DNA of 61,741 bases from the NCBI GenBank assembly GCA_910575405.1, contig CAJTER010000029.1, positions 1-61,741 on the forward strand, read 5' to 3'. This DNA comes from Clostridia bacterium (GTDB lineage Bacteria; Bacillota; Clostridia; Peptostreptococcales; Anaerovoracaceae). A program made the translations under genes and the position numbers. Positions 34,101 to 41,519 of this stretch are shown piece by piece. The notes beneath the pieces were generated by a model. The model was not told where the DNA came from, did not search any database, and saw only the letters and a program-made list of their open reading frames with translations. Each line of letters begins with the position of its first letter. Position 1 is the first letter of the stretch.

Positions 34101-34770
34101 GCATGGATTGCTGAACCGTATTAACAAAAGGAGCATATTTGTCAGGATAAGTCCGATAATCTTCTTCCGTAATGATATACTGACCAGAATGTTCAATACT
34201 TCCATGCAATTTTACTAATCTTGGCCGAACACTCCCCGGCAAATCATCCTGTGAGTATACAATTTTATAATTCTTCCTCGTTGCTACCTGTTCAATTGCT
34301 CTTTCCAAAAGTGTATCATAATTAGTTGTAAAAACATCATTCCAATTCAGTTCAAGTAACTTCCTATGTAAATCGCTCGGAACATAATTTTTATCTGCAA
34401 TACTTCTTTCAATCAAAGCATTTAAGGATTGCCTATCAAATATGACTTCGTATTTTTGTGCAAGTGTCAAAACATTCTTGCCAGAACATTCTTCCCATTT
34501 TCGCCTGTCATTGTTCTTTTCACATGGATATAAGGCTTCATACATCCTTTCTGAAAGCTGCGTCCAATCTGGCGGGGTGTTCTTTTTATCGCCTATACAG
34601 TCTGCATTTTTAGAGAATCCTGCCCCTACCATCAATGACGCTGCCCCGTATAGGCTAGGTTCACCTAATCGTTTTCCAATTTCATCAATATATGAATATA
34701 CTATTTCATCGTACATATCTGGCACCTTTCCTGTAAATTTTCTCCCTGTTTCTTTTGATAGTTCAGACAT
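31150..34770 (-). CDS. SIR2-domain defence protein, element 1 cargo
   Basis: The 1206-aa product has an N-terminal SIR2 domain (about 40-300): LMVGAGFSKNA, FTTNYDTLLE (Asn150, Asp152), KLHGS (His189) and LIGFSGSDPNF. Asn and His are the NAD-cleaving residues of this class. The remaining 900 residues are helical, repeat-like and unrecognised, as in defence-associated sirtuins (DSR) that destroy NAD on sensing phage proteins. The size exceeds that of typical DSR2 (about 1000). ATG 34716 has a better ribosome site (AGGAAAGG) than 34770, which falls in the conserved element end. The gene is much richer in A+T than the core, so it was acquired separately. Confidence 0.85.
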   Translation of the reverse strand: MSELSKETGRKFTGKVPDMYDEIVYSYIDEIGKRLGEPSLYGAASLMVGAGFSKNADCIGDKKNTPPDWTQLSERMYEALYPCEKNNDRRKWEECSGKNVLTLAQKYEVIFDRQSLNALIERSIADKNYVPSDLHRKLLELNWNDVFTTNYDTLLERAIEQVATRKNYKIVYSQDDLPGSVRPRLVKLHGSIEHSGQYIITEEDYRTYPDKYAPFVNTVQQSMLETRLCLIGFSGSDPNFLSWLGWLRDNMGDNCPAIYLCGVFDNLGIAERKMLEQQHITVLDLSVLVEEKEKNKHYVAIKKFIERLKETSEKKKEAIFSQKSYAHVPSWNQESKWDVAQYVQAMIGVMDDLIEKLDDYICLPKKEADNIGKYIDEQLRLVVHEEYFEEKYILINSFCAILKKCNRPLYDDMASKLLEVLEDTNVNEHIKSDIALYLLQMYRVDGKFDEYIQVKDKIDVTKFDGIRTKNEYYIEYVKYYMCKLDVNKAYEYLDKIEITNYDECALKKASLLSQLNKKKEAKELLTSTIAFISQQRYSENKNASLIGYANLVARASWTTFNGQELFSDFLYEDNIFNCRKVIIESRDSLTETLIETILKNQRPSDRRINSFNPNSYTVTYKIICGNNETDKISASFKYLLLQDLLCIGIYPDQKNATDVAIEAIEYSSKSPLWRWYQIIRTNDKNLSNLYFTRERIYNTQLEYVEKFYEQIISLLEVGLEEGKNKEKVFIDYAILTDIASKMTIVLDENSIIRLIEILIQIDTLFSDKYVKQRIIGNPLNTISYNFNNNIFNACIEFILDNKLLDYRFTSYFVDLEYALKESNVQQHRERLIESLKIELDSKDPKIRSNAVNKFKLFETLLSDSESYEEITEKVWSQVDSFGLPSNNIYLPIAWLEDTNHNAEEKIIKYLLNPQISSNYDAKTGTIHGGENADAQVHGYYAVLYGMLSKKQNDILSKEQICRIIEYFYHYVNNEKNILARDYDILGDVSQTRKRFIKINNIILLLCITARVSNTYDEDIDESVNRYLVQIEEADIDSHYIKMSMKEMNTNEIFAELEKRILYSDQEEISSIFTMLYGVIQMLQSQNKDTILDALVIQFIQIIPYYGICLGKKIILEFHNVICNKIFLKDENKKCIVNMLNTCYDIFKNAKEEHSKDGLDGMYNVSNLAKTYYEYLKENGIAIGTVFEILIEEFKTCRLNEIRFNWL

Positions 34771-35254
34771 TTGCTACTACACTATCATACATGCGTTGAG
34801 CTATAATCCCGTTGACATCCCCCCCGTGTCACTAAAATTTCATTACTTTTCATACATGTTTCTTTATACGAATGTTATTCTCTATAAGGGCGAGCTCGTT
34901 TTACTATTATACACGATTTTTCCTTTTACATTTTCAAAAATTGATTTCCTTGGAACAAAAGTGAAAGAAATTTGATATGAGGATACTTATTCACCCACAT
35001 AGGGTGTAGTGGAGTAGATGGCTTTATCTTACAGTAACCTTTCGGTGGCGATCGGTCGTCATAAAAGGGTTTTTATCAATATGCTCGAAATAACGGTTTA
35101 CCATAGAATCATTCCATGTTCCAAACGTTCAGGGCAAAAAAAGAAACCTTCCTATCGGAGGTTCGCCGTTTTCGTCGTCATCCCGTCGCCGAAGGACGGG
35201 TCATATCCTAGAAACCCATTGAAATCAAGGCTTCCAGCCTCAGCAGTTCGAGAT
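34765..35254. repeat. Right-end sequence of element 1
   Basis: This stretch is about 90-95 percent identical to 55618-56117, beginning with ACTACACTATCATACATGCG and ending at the half-tRNA. Its last 130 bases are also similar to 51100-51233. It holds no convincing gene and contains CGTCGTC-type repeats that also occur at the left ends. It likely contains integrase arm sites and, on its left side, the promoter of the leftward cargo gene. Confidence 0.8.
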
Positions 35255-35293
35255 GTTGTCACCCAGACGCTCTCCCAGCTGAGCTAACAAATC
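35255..35293 (-). other. Half-tRNA att scar 2 (end of element 1)
   Basis: The sequence from the anticodon loop to the 5' end of tRNA-Val is repeated exactly here. After GTGACAAC (minus strand) it leaves the tRNA and enters the element right end. This is the displaced attachment site between elements 1 and 2. Confidence 0.88.
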
Positions 35294-35313
35294 GTGATGT
35301 TTCAAGCATTTAC

Positions 35314-35343
35314 AGTGTAACACAGGAAGGGCATGGCTGGCAA
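35314..35343 (-). promoter_or_regulatory. tRNA promoter copy on element 2 left end
   Basis: TTGCCA, 18 bases, then TACACT on the minus strand, as before the intact tRNA gene. Here it would drive a truncated tRNA and read into element 1. Confidence 0.7.
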
Positions 35344-35539
35344 GGTGCTGAGAGGAAAAAGTGGAAGAAATTCTGGAGGGCAGGAGTTCGTTCTCTGCAT
35401 AGGACGGGGACTGGTGAGGGCTGATGGCAGGGAAAGCTTCTGTATGATGCGGGTGAGGGGTGTGAGGACGGACAGGAGAGATGGCTGTACAGGGCAGGGG
35501 GAAAACAGAGGTGAAACCTTATGAAGCCAGGCGGTCGTC

Positions 35540-35563
35540 GTCGCCGTCGTCGAGGACGGCGAC
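35540..35563. repeat. GTC/GAC-rich hairpin of the element left end, copy 2
   Basis: GTCGCCGTC pairs perfectly with GACGGCGAC across GTCGAG. Relative to the copy at 13438 the stem differs by one base and stays paired (G-T to G-C). Confidence 0.7.
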
Positions 35564-35616
35564 GGGGGCAGGTAGTGGTGGAAGGGTTATTATCGAGGAT
35601 AAAAGGTCAGGAAATC

Positions 35617-35646
35617 TTGCGATAAGGTGCTACTATATGGTAAAAT
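35617..35646 (+). promoter_or_regulatory. Left-end cargo promoter of element 2
   Basis: TTGCGA, 18 bases, then TAAAAT with a TG extension, in the same position as the promoter at 13563. Confidence 0.65.
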
Positions 35647-35724
35647 GAGGCAATAGCTTTAAATTGTGCTTGTGGAAGCTAAAGTTATTATTTAGCAAAT
35701 AATTATATTCTTAGGAGGGCTGTA

Positions 35725-36561
35725 ATGGGAAAGAATTCAGATAAAAACCTAGCTCAAGAAATGTCTGAAAAGACTAAATCTGAAGAAGATATGATGGAGA
35801 GACGAATAAAGCAATTTATTAAAAAACTTCCAATTTTTATTTCTTTAGTAACTGTTCTTTTACTTTTAGTGTTATATTCATTTAACTATGGATACTATAA
35901 AATGTATAATATTTCTGCTAGGTGTATTACTGTAGACATAAGAGACTTTTTGCCGGTTGCATTACAATTCTGTGTAATATATATTTTTTTGATTTTTTAT
36001 TTTGTCCAAATAAAAACGGATAAAATCATGCAAACCAGACATCCAAATTTTCTTAGAGTTTTCTATGGTGCATTTGTTTTAGATTATATTTTGAGAGTAA
36101 ATGGAAATATTGAAAATCTAATGGGAGTGAAAGCAACAATTGCTATTTCTATAATCATTCCCGCAATCATGGAGGTGATTTGGTATTTGATGAAAAAGCC
36201 GAAAAAAACAGATGATAAGGAATATACTGAAGCTGAAAGAAAGATTCTGTTAACTGGAATGATTGAAAACCGGATACTATATTTAATAAATGGTAAATAT
36301 TTGATGGGGATAATAGTGGTACTAGTTTTATTTGCATCCATATGGGGGAGAGTTTGTGCCAAAACAGAAAACGAATATCAGATTTTTAGAAAAGGAGATA
36401 CTTCTTATGCAGTAATCATTGATCGATATAATGATGTTATTGCTGAAAGAGCGTATATTAAAAATGATGTTCTGACTATTGATACAACAGCTTATACATA
36501 TGTGCAGAAAGATAGCATGGTATTTTCTATAACAGAATTTCATAGCGTTATAATAAAATAG
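35725..36561 (+). CDS. Membrane protein of unknown function, left-end cargo of element 2
   Basis: The 278-aa product has a charged cytoplasmic start and about five hydrophobic segments (IFISLVTVLLLLVLYSFNYG, LQFCVIYIFLIFYFVQI, TIAISIIIPAIMEVIWYLM, YLMGIIVVLVLFASIWG). A short soluble C-terminal domain with beta character (SYAVIIDRYNDVIAERAYIK) follows. AGGAGG precedes the start. I do not recognise it. Composition is very A+T-rich, like the unrelated gene at the same place in element 1. Confidence 0.7.
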   Translation: MGKNSDKNLAQEMSEKTKSEEDMMERRIKQFIKKLPIFISLVTVLLLLVLYSFNYGYYKMYNISARCITVDIRDFLPVALQFCVIYIFLIFYFVQIKTDKIMQTRHPNFLRVFYGAFVLDYILRVNGNIENLMGVKATIAISIIIPAIMEVIWYLMKKPKKTDDKEYTEAERKILLTGMIENRILYLINGKYLMGIIVVLVLFASIWGRVCAKTENEYQIFRKGDTSYAVIIDRYNDVIAERAYIKNDVLTIDTTAYTYVQKDSMVFSITEFHSVIIK

Positions 36562-36813
36562 CAAAAATTAGAGGGATGTAGTATTTGAACAGATCATTTT
36601 GGTAATCTTATAAGGATATAATATCCATCATCATGCAAAAAGTTCCTGCAGATTCCTTTATATAAAAGATTCCATGATCTTATGAAGCTCATCGATAATC
36701 GCGAAGGGGCGTCATAAGTATGAAGCCATCACCGCAGAACCCTTTGAAACCCCCGAATGAAAACCCTTCCCACCTGTAAACCTTCCGTCCTACAAGTATA
36801 TATTATCATTATG

Positions 36814-36851
36814 AATCCACTGTTTTAGCTTGGCTATGGCAGTGGATTTTT
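36814..36851 (+). terminator. Leader hairpin of the three-paralogue operon, element 2
   Basis: AATCCACT and AGTGGATT with a T run, equivalent to 14580-14620; only the loop has changed. The 250 bases before it hold no gene. Confidence 0.55.
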
Positions 36852-36886
36852 AATATTTCTGTAGAAATAAAGGAGGGGAATGAAAG

Positions 36887-37108
36887 ATGGATACAGAAGA
36901 ATTATTGGAAATCCAGAGCCGTGTGGAGGAAATCAATATTGAAATCCGTACCCTGTGGAGCACCTTAGAAGCCGTTCATGATGCCATGCGGGCAGAGTTT
37001 GCAAATCCGGAGACCTATCAGGACGCGATCTATGGAATGTCCAGACAAGCGTATCGGCTCAAGGAAGAGGTAGAGTTATTTCTGGAATGGGTTAATGAGG
37101 ACAGGTAA
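36887..37108 (+). CDS. Small helical protein, paralogue 1, element 2
   Basis: The 73-aa product matches the element 1 protein at 14654 in 70 of 73 positions (MDTEELLEIQSRVEEINIEI start). The DNA has more differences, mostly silent, so the protein is under selection. AAAGGAGG precedes the start. Confidence 0.8.
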   Translation: MDTEELLEIQSRVEEINIEIRTLWSTLEAVHDAMRAEFANPETYQDAIYGMSRQAYRLKEEVELFLEWVNEDR

Positions 37109-37123
37109 AGGAGGTAACTTTGT

Positions 37124-37363
37124 ATGGTAGAAGAAGAACTAAGAAGCCGTATTTGTGGACGGTTGGAAGATGTCAGACAGGAAGTAGCGATTTTATGGAG
37201 TACATTGACAGCCATTTATGCTGCCCTGCAGAGCAATCGAAGTAATTGGGAACTGTATCAGGAAGCGTTGTACGGGTTATTACGACAGATTTGTTTGCTG
37301 CAGGAAGACCTGGATTCCTTTGGGGACTGGTTGAAGCTGCTGAGTAAAGGAGATCGGGTATGA
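37124..37363 (+). CDS. Small helical protein, paralogue 2, element 2
   Basis: The 79-aa product differs from the element 1 copy (14891) at three positions. It follows paralogue 1 by 15 bases with the same ribosome site, and is all-helical with the LWSTLTAIYAALQ pattern. Confidence 0.8.
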   Translation: MVEEELRSRICGRLEDVRQEVAILWSTLTAIYAALQSNRSNWELYQEALYGLLRQICLLQEDLDSFGDWLKLLSKGDRV

Positions 37364-37407
37364 TGTAAGGCAAGTATTTTCTGATAGACAACATACATAA
37401 AAAAATT

Positions 37408-37433
37408 CACTCGGACAAACAGGTGTCCGGGTG
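37408..37433 (+). repeat. Conserved hairpin between paralogues 2 and 3, element 2
   Basis: Identical to 15175-15200: CACTCGGAC paired with GTCCGGGTG. Confidence 0.45.
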
Positions 37434-37492
37434 GTTTGCTAAGATAGGCATGAATCATTACGAAAAGCGTGGAGGAAAGGAGAGCAGAGGTA

Positions 37493-37741
37493 ATGAACAA
37501 ACAGCAATGTCACCTGTACGATGAGGTGCAGCATATCAAACAGCAGATGGAAATTCTAAAGAGTACATTATTTGCCATTTATACAGCAGAACAGGAAAAC
37601 ATTTATGATGCAAGCACCTATATGGAAGCGATCCATGGAAGTGTCCAGCAAGCACGAAGGGTATTAGAAGAATTGCAGGCGGTTTTGCGGCTGATTTCTG
37701 AGGAAGAAGCGGATTCTGAGGCTTCTATAAAATCTCAATAA
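37493..37741 (+). CDS. Small helical protein, paralogue 3, element 2
   Basis: The 82-aa product is identical to that at 15260. From here through the XRE gene the two elements are almost identical in DNA too, unlike the operon downstream, which points to recent gene conversion or recombination between the elements in this part. It overlaps the XRE gene end by 17 bases. Confidence 0.8.
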   Translation: MNKQQCHLYDEVQHIKQQMEILKSTLFAIYTAEQENIYDASTYMEAIHGSVQQARRVLEELQAVLRLISEEEADSEASIKSQ

Positions 37742-38045
37742 TCTTGAGGATTTTTTCTTTTGTTTCAAGATCACAGCGCTGCACTGCGCGAAGGATTTCC
37801 TGCTCTAGGGCAAGAGAAGGGTTGTCGTATTGTTCGGAAAGTAAATAGTCAATGCTGGTATGCAGAGCATTGGCAATGGCAAGCAGGGTATTTAGGCTGA
37901 CTTTCGTATGATCATTTTCAATATTGGAAATATGGGACGTATAGCAATGGACCTGTTCTGCTAACGCATCTTGCGTAAGGCCGTGTTTCAGGCGGAGGGA
38001 TTTTACTTTTCTGCCTAACTGGGCATAATTAATTTCCTGTAGCAA
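37725..38045 (-). CDS. XRE-family regulator, element 2
   Basis: The 106-aa product is identical to the regulator at 15492. Two identical repressors in tandem elements should cross-regulate, so induction of one element would be expected to affect the other. Downstream of its divergent promoter the two elements diverge completely. Confidence 0.88.
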   Translation of the reverse strand: MLQEINYAQLGRKVKSLRLKHGLTQDALAEQVHCYTSHISNIENDHTKVSLNTLLAIANALHTSIDYLLSEQYDNPSLALEQEILRAVQRCDLETKEKILKIIEIL

Positions 38046-38091
38046 TGGATCAGCCTTCTTTCTTGCCTGTGTAAAATAATTTAATATCTAA

Positions 38092-38120
38092 TTGTAATAT
38101 GGACAGAAGCGTGATAGAAT
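38092..38120 (+). promoter_or_regulatory. Promoter divergent from the XRE gene, element 2
   Basis: TTGTAA, 17 bases, then TAGAAT with TG extension, as at 15860. It now drives the zinc-ribbon genes instead of the surface proteins. Confidence 0.6.
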
Positions 38121-38121
38121 A

Positions 38122-38152
38122 GTTTATATAAGTATAAAATACTTATATAAAC
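38122..38152. promoter_or_regulatory. Perfect 14-bp inverted repeat at the transcription start
   Basis: GTTTATATAAGTAT and its exact complement flank AAA, directly after the -10 box at 38115. It is absent from element 1. It could be an operator or a leader hairpin. A 25-codon frame (38158-38235, MKKKQASSYEEILTK) follows without a ribosome site. Confidence 0.5.
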
Positions 38153-38251
38153 AAAAAATGAAAAAGAAACAAGCTTCAAGTTATGAAGAAATCTTAACAA
38201 AAGTAGTCGAACTAGAAGGTATGATTAAGACGTAAGAACGGAGGAATGAAA

Positions 38252-38905
38252 ATGATAACACAGACTTATGAAAAAACAGATATTGAAAAAAACCGGAAAC
38301 TTTGTGCATTGGGATATTTTATATTTTTTATTCCCTTGCTCATCAAAGATTCTCCATTTGCTCGATTTCATGCGAATCAAGCCTTAGTACTTGTCGTAAT
38401 TAATGCAATCGGAGTTGGTGTCGAACTACTATTATTTATGCTGCTTCCAGCAGTTGGTGTATTGCTATATAGTATCTGGCCCTTAGTCATACTATTTCTT
38501 ACCATCTATGGATGTGTAAATACAGCAAAGGGATATACGAAACAGCTTCCTATCATTGGAACAATCGTCTTTCTAAAGGGAATTGATAAACCTGAGATAA
38601 CTGTAGAAAAAGCGGCTCCTCAAAATTTATCTACTGCAGCGGGTGAAACAATGCCATGTCCAGAATGTGGTGTCTTGATTGATAAACGAAAAAAATTCTG
38701 TGGGAGTTGCGGTGCTAAAATTATTATGAACGAAAGATTTTGTCCTCAGTGTGATACTCCTGTCCCTCAAAGTATGAGCTTCTGTGGCAACTGTGGAACA
38801 AGATATGTGGAGTCCACTCCAAAAGAGAGAGTATGTTCAAACTGTGGGAGAATACTGGAAGAAAAAGAAAAGTTCTGTATGGAATGCGGTACGGCAGTCG
38901 AATAA
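38252..38905 (+). CDS. DUF4870-like membrane protein with three zinc ribbons
   Basis: The 217-aa product has an N-terminal DUF4870-like part with about three membrane helices (ALGYFIFFIPLLIKDSPFAR, FHANQALVLVVINAIG, WPLVILFLTIYGCVNTAKGY). Three zinc ribbons follow: CPECG/CGSCG, CPQCD/CGNCG and CSNCG/CMECG. I chose ATG 38252 because GGAGG is too close to ATG 38246. The next gene also has a zinc ribbon, so the two are likely partners at the membrane. There is no counterpart in element 1. Confidence 0.78.
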   Translation: MITQTYEKTDIEKNRKLCALGYFIFFIPLLIKDSPFARFHANQALVLVVINAIGVGVELLLFMLLPAVGVLLYSIWPLVILFLTIYGCVNTAKGYTKQLPIIGTIVFLKGIDKPEITVEKAAPQNLSTAAGETMPCPECGVLIDKRKKFCGSCGAKIIMNERFCPQCDTPVPQSMSFCGNCGTRYVESTPKERVCSNCGRILEEKEKFCMECGTAVE

Positions 38906-38981
38906 AGAGCAATGTTATTTTTGATAGACATATAACAGATCATATGGGCAACAGTAGAGTGTTTTATGAGGAGAGATATGG

Positions 38982-40148
38982 ATGAGATATTGTGAAAATT
39001 GTGGCTCTCAATTACCAGAAGGTATCCGATTTTGTGAGGAATGCGGAGCACAGATTGAAAATACTGTGGATAAGACAGTACAGGAGCCATCAGAGGTCAT
39101 TATACCAGAGGAGCCAGGTGAAACACAGTGTACGGATGAGGAATTAGAACAAGAAAACAGACTTATCCCAAGTGTGCCGGATACAGTAAGTAATAGCAAA
39201 CAAGAGTTGCAGAAAGAAGAAAAAAGAGACAGAAAAAGCGGTAAGAAAAAGGCAGGCATTATAATAGGGCTCATAGCTATTTTGCTCATTATCGGCGGTA
39301 TTGTTGCATTATGGAAACTTGAGCTCTGGCAGGGAGAAGAACAAACAAGTGCAGTAATAGAACCAGTACGAACTGTAGATCCAGATAATCTATATGGGAC
39401 GCTGACCTGGAAATCTGATCAAGATCAAGAATATGCCTTAAAGAATTCTCTGATTGAGGGGAATGCGGATGCTAATATAAAGGAAATCTTTGAGGAAAGT
39501 GCTTACTTCACACCAAAGGAACATAAGTACGCATCAAATAAAGAGCAGATGTATTATCAGATTGTATGTCAATATGAAAAGGGGGACAAAAGTATCCCAT
39601 ATGTGTTGGTTTTTAAAATAAACCAACAGGAGCATTTGGAATTGAGCGAACTATATAAAAAGGAAAAAAGAATAGACAATTCTAAGTTTGACAGCTTCTA
39701 TAAAAAGTTATATACGACTAGGGGGGATGTGGAGGCGGCAAAAGTTGAAGCAAAGAAAAAAGAGAATAAGAGAGCAAAGCTACCAGCTGATATTTATGCA
39801 AATGTACAGGGAGAATACTTTTATGATATTGAAGTTATAAACAGCGAGTATTTTGAGGAGGAAAGCGAATACGGCTATATCTATGTAAAAAGTATTGATG
39901 ACGATAAAATCATTACTGAACATGGTTCACTAGAAGGTCCATATGATCTAACCTTTCATAGGACAGATGACAAGAGCAGTGAATCTTATTCATACAGTAT
40001 AACATCGGATGAATCAGACTGGTCAGATGAAATTACCTTAACTAAAGATGATTTGGCCAATGAAACAGGCCATTATAAAATAACATATACAACATATGAG
40101 AATGGAGTACCCTATCGTATAGCGGAGTACCATGTGATGTGGTGGTAA
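38982..40148 (+). CDS. Zinc-ribbon membrane protein with extracellular domain
   Basis: The 388-aa product starts with a zinc ribbon (YCENCGSQLPEGIRFCEECG). An acidic linker follows, then a basic stretch (KEEKRDRKSGKKKAG), one membrane helix (IIIGLIAILLIIGGIVALW, about 88-106) and an extracellular domain of about 280 residues without a known motif. This layout (cytoplasmic ribbon, one helix, outer sensor-like domain) is common in Firmicutes. It pairs with the preceding zinc-ribbon protein. Function unknown. Confidence 0.75.
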   Translation: MRYCENCGSQLPEGIRFCEECGAQIENTVDKTVQEPSEVIIPEEPGETQCTDEELEQENRLIPSVPDTVSNSKQELQKEEKRDRKSGKKKAGIIIGLIAILLIIGGIVALWKLELWQGEEQTSAVIEPVRTVDPDNLYGTLTWKSDQDQEYALKNSLIEGNADANIKEIFEESAYFTPKEHKYASNKEQMYYQIVCQYEKGDKSIPYVLVFKINQQEHLELSELYKKEKRIDNSKFDSFYKKLYTTRGDVEAAKVEAKKKENKRAKLPADIYANVQGEYFYDIEVINSEYFEEESEYGYIYVKSIDDDKIITEHGSLEGPYDLTFHRTDDKSSESYSYSITSDESDWSDEITLTKDDLANETGHYKITYTTYENGVPYRIAEYHVMWW

Positions 40149-40201
40149 TCATCAGCTAATAAATAAACTACAGTATGAAGTTACTTATAGGGAGAATAAA
40201 A

Positions 40202-41264
40202 ATGAGGAAATTAAATGCTGTAAAAGGAAAGCGAAAGATTTTATCTCTATTCCTTGCCGCCCCGGCTGCCTATGCAGGAGAAACTTCTGCACTCGTGGAA
40301 AAAAGCCATTCGCAGAATCCTTCTCAAAGCAAGGGAACAAAAGATATTCAGGCAGCAAACAAAGCAATGCCAGCTAAAAACCCATCCAAACCAGATGCAG
40401 GTAAGCAGGCAGGCAAACCAAAAGTAGCCAGCAATTCCTTTGATATTCACATTGCAGGAGAATACCAGCAGGCAAAAGCCTGCGAAATGCTCCGCTATGC
40501 CAATCAAAACAGAGAGGATAATCACCAGCTGCAATGGGACAGCGAGTTAGAGGAAGCTGCAATGATGCATACAGCTGACAATATCCTGGAAGAAAGTCAG
40601 CGGCGTATCTGGCTACCAGGTGGTTCTTGGAAAGAACAAAAGCTGTACCAGCGGAAAGAAAGTGAAAATTGTATCTTCTAAGAATTCTAAGGTAACGGTA
40701 AAAGGCCTAACGAAGGGTACGAAGTATTATGCGAAGGTAAGAGCCTACAAGACTATCAGCGGTAAGAAGTATTACGGAAATTACAGTAAGATCAAGAGCG
40801 CTAAGACGAAAGGAAAGAAACCGCTTTCCGCTGCACAGTTGAAGAAGTATCGGAAGAAGTGTTTTTATACGACACCTTTTGATGAAGATAAAGAATTTGT
40901 CATGATAGAATTTGATAAAATTTCTGGAAAGACAGTGAAGTTTAAACTAAAGCATGAGAATGCTTGGTATCTGAATGACAATGTTACAGGAAAATTAGTC
41001 GGTAATCAGATTAAATTTACCATAAAGAACTGGTATTCAACAGTTTATGTGAATGATACAGTAGGATTTAAAAATGTCAAGACACCAACAAAAACAAAAG
41101 GCACTATTACACTGGTAGATAATAAGACAATCAAGCTGCAAATCACTTCAAGAAAAGACTCAAATAATTTCTTGAAAACTGGTGAATATAGGAACTGTAA
41201 AATGCTATATCCGAAGAAAGCCATAACTATGAAGAACATAGCCGTAGAAGGACACGGCTTTTAA
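40202..41264 (+). pseudogene. Chimeric remnant of the CAP and Big/Fn3 surface proteins, element 2
   Basis: The 5' part has a new signal peptide (KILSLFLAAPAAYA) and then matches the element 1 CAP protein (ETSALVEKSHSQNPSQ, IAGEYQQAKACEMLRYANQN, LQWDSELEEAAMMHTA). At about 40590 it jumps to the Fn3 and C-terminal part of the element 1 Big/Fn3 protein, one frame off: the right frame reads ISWKKVSGVSGYQVVLGKNK. The first frame stops at 40681. A deletion between the two adjacent surface genes therefore joined them. A restart at 40620 could make a secreted-less 214-aa fragment. Confidence 0.75.
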
Positions 41265-41309
41265 TTATAAAAGAAGAATCCGAAATTTTGGTAATTAGTG
41301 AATTATATC

Positions 41310-41354
41310 GCAGTAAGTACAGAAATAAACAACGTACTTACTGCTCTTTTATTG
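41310..41354 (+). terminator. Terminator after the surface-protein remnant, element 2
   Basis: GCAGTAAGTAC/GTACTTACTGC with TCTTTTATT, identical in stem to 19953-19997. Confidence 0.85.
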
Positions 41355-41378
41355 CCACAAACCAAACAAGGCACTTCT

Positions 41379-41411
41379 ATGCTCCGGGAGTCTGTGCTCC
41401 CAGCACCATAG
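41379..41411 (+). other. Candidate 10-codon leader peptide, element 2
   Basis: ATG 41379 encodes MLRESVLPAP and stops at TAG, the same length as in element 1 with the first seven residues kept and the last changed at two positions. The base changes (CGACAGCCATAG to CCAGCACCATAG) keep both the frame length and the GGAG/CTCC and CTATG/CATAG pairing. Confidence 0.4.
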
Positions 41412-41440
41412 CAGTATCTTCGTAAAAATAATTCGTTAAA

Positions 41441-41482
41441 AAAGCAGAGGCAAGCAACCCAGCAAACCTCTCTGCTTTTTTG
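41441..41482 (+). terminator. Leader terminator (attenuator), element 2
   Basis: AGCAGAG and CTCTGCT with TTTTTT, placed 38 bases before the DUF1643 start as in element 1; the loop has changed but the stem is kept. Confidence 0.68.
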
Positions 41483-41519
41483 CATATCCAAAACCATCAC
41501 AAAAAGGAGGAACCAAACC

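Noticed and set aside
13192-35254. Conjugative transposon or prophage
   Set aside because: I looked for relaxase, coupling protein, VirB4-like ATPase, terminase, portal and capsid genes and found none; DUF960 and DUF4314 alone do not make an ICE.
35018-35287. An 89-aa frame repeated at 55881-56150
   Set aside because: It runs through the element end and into the half-tRNA, has no ribosome site, and its two copies differ freely in amino acids. It is noncoding end sequence.
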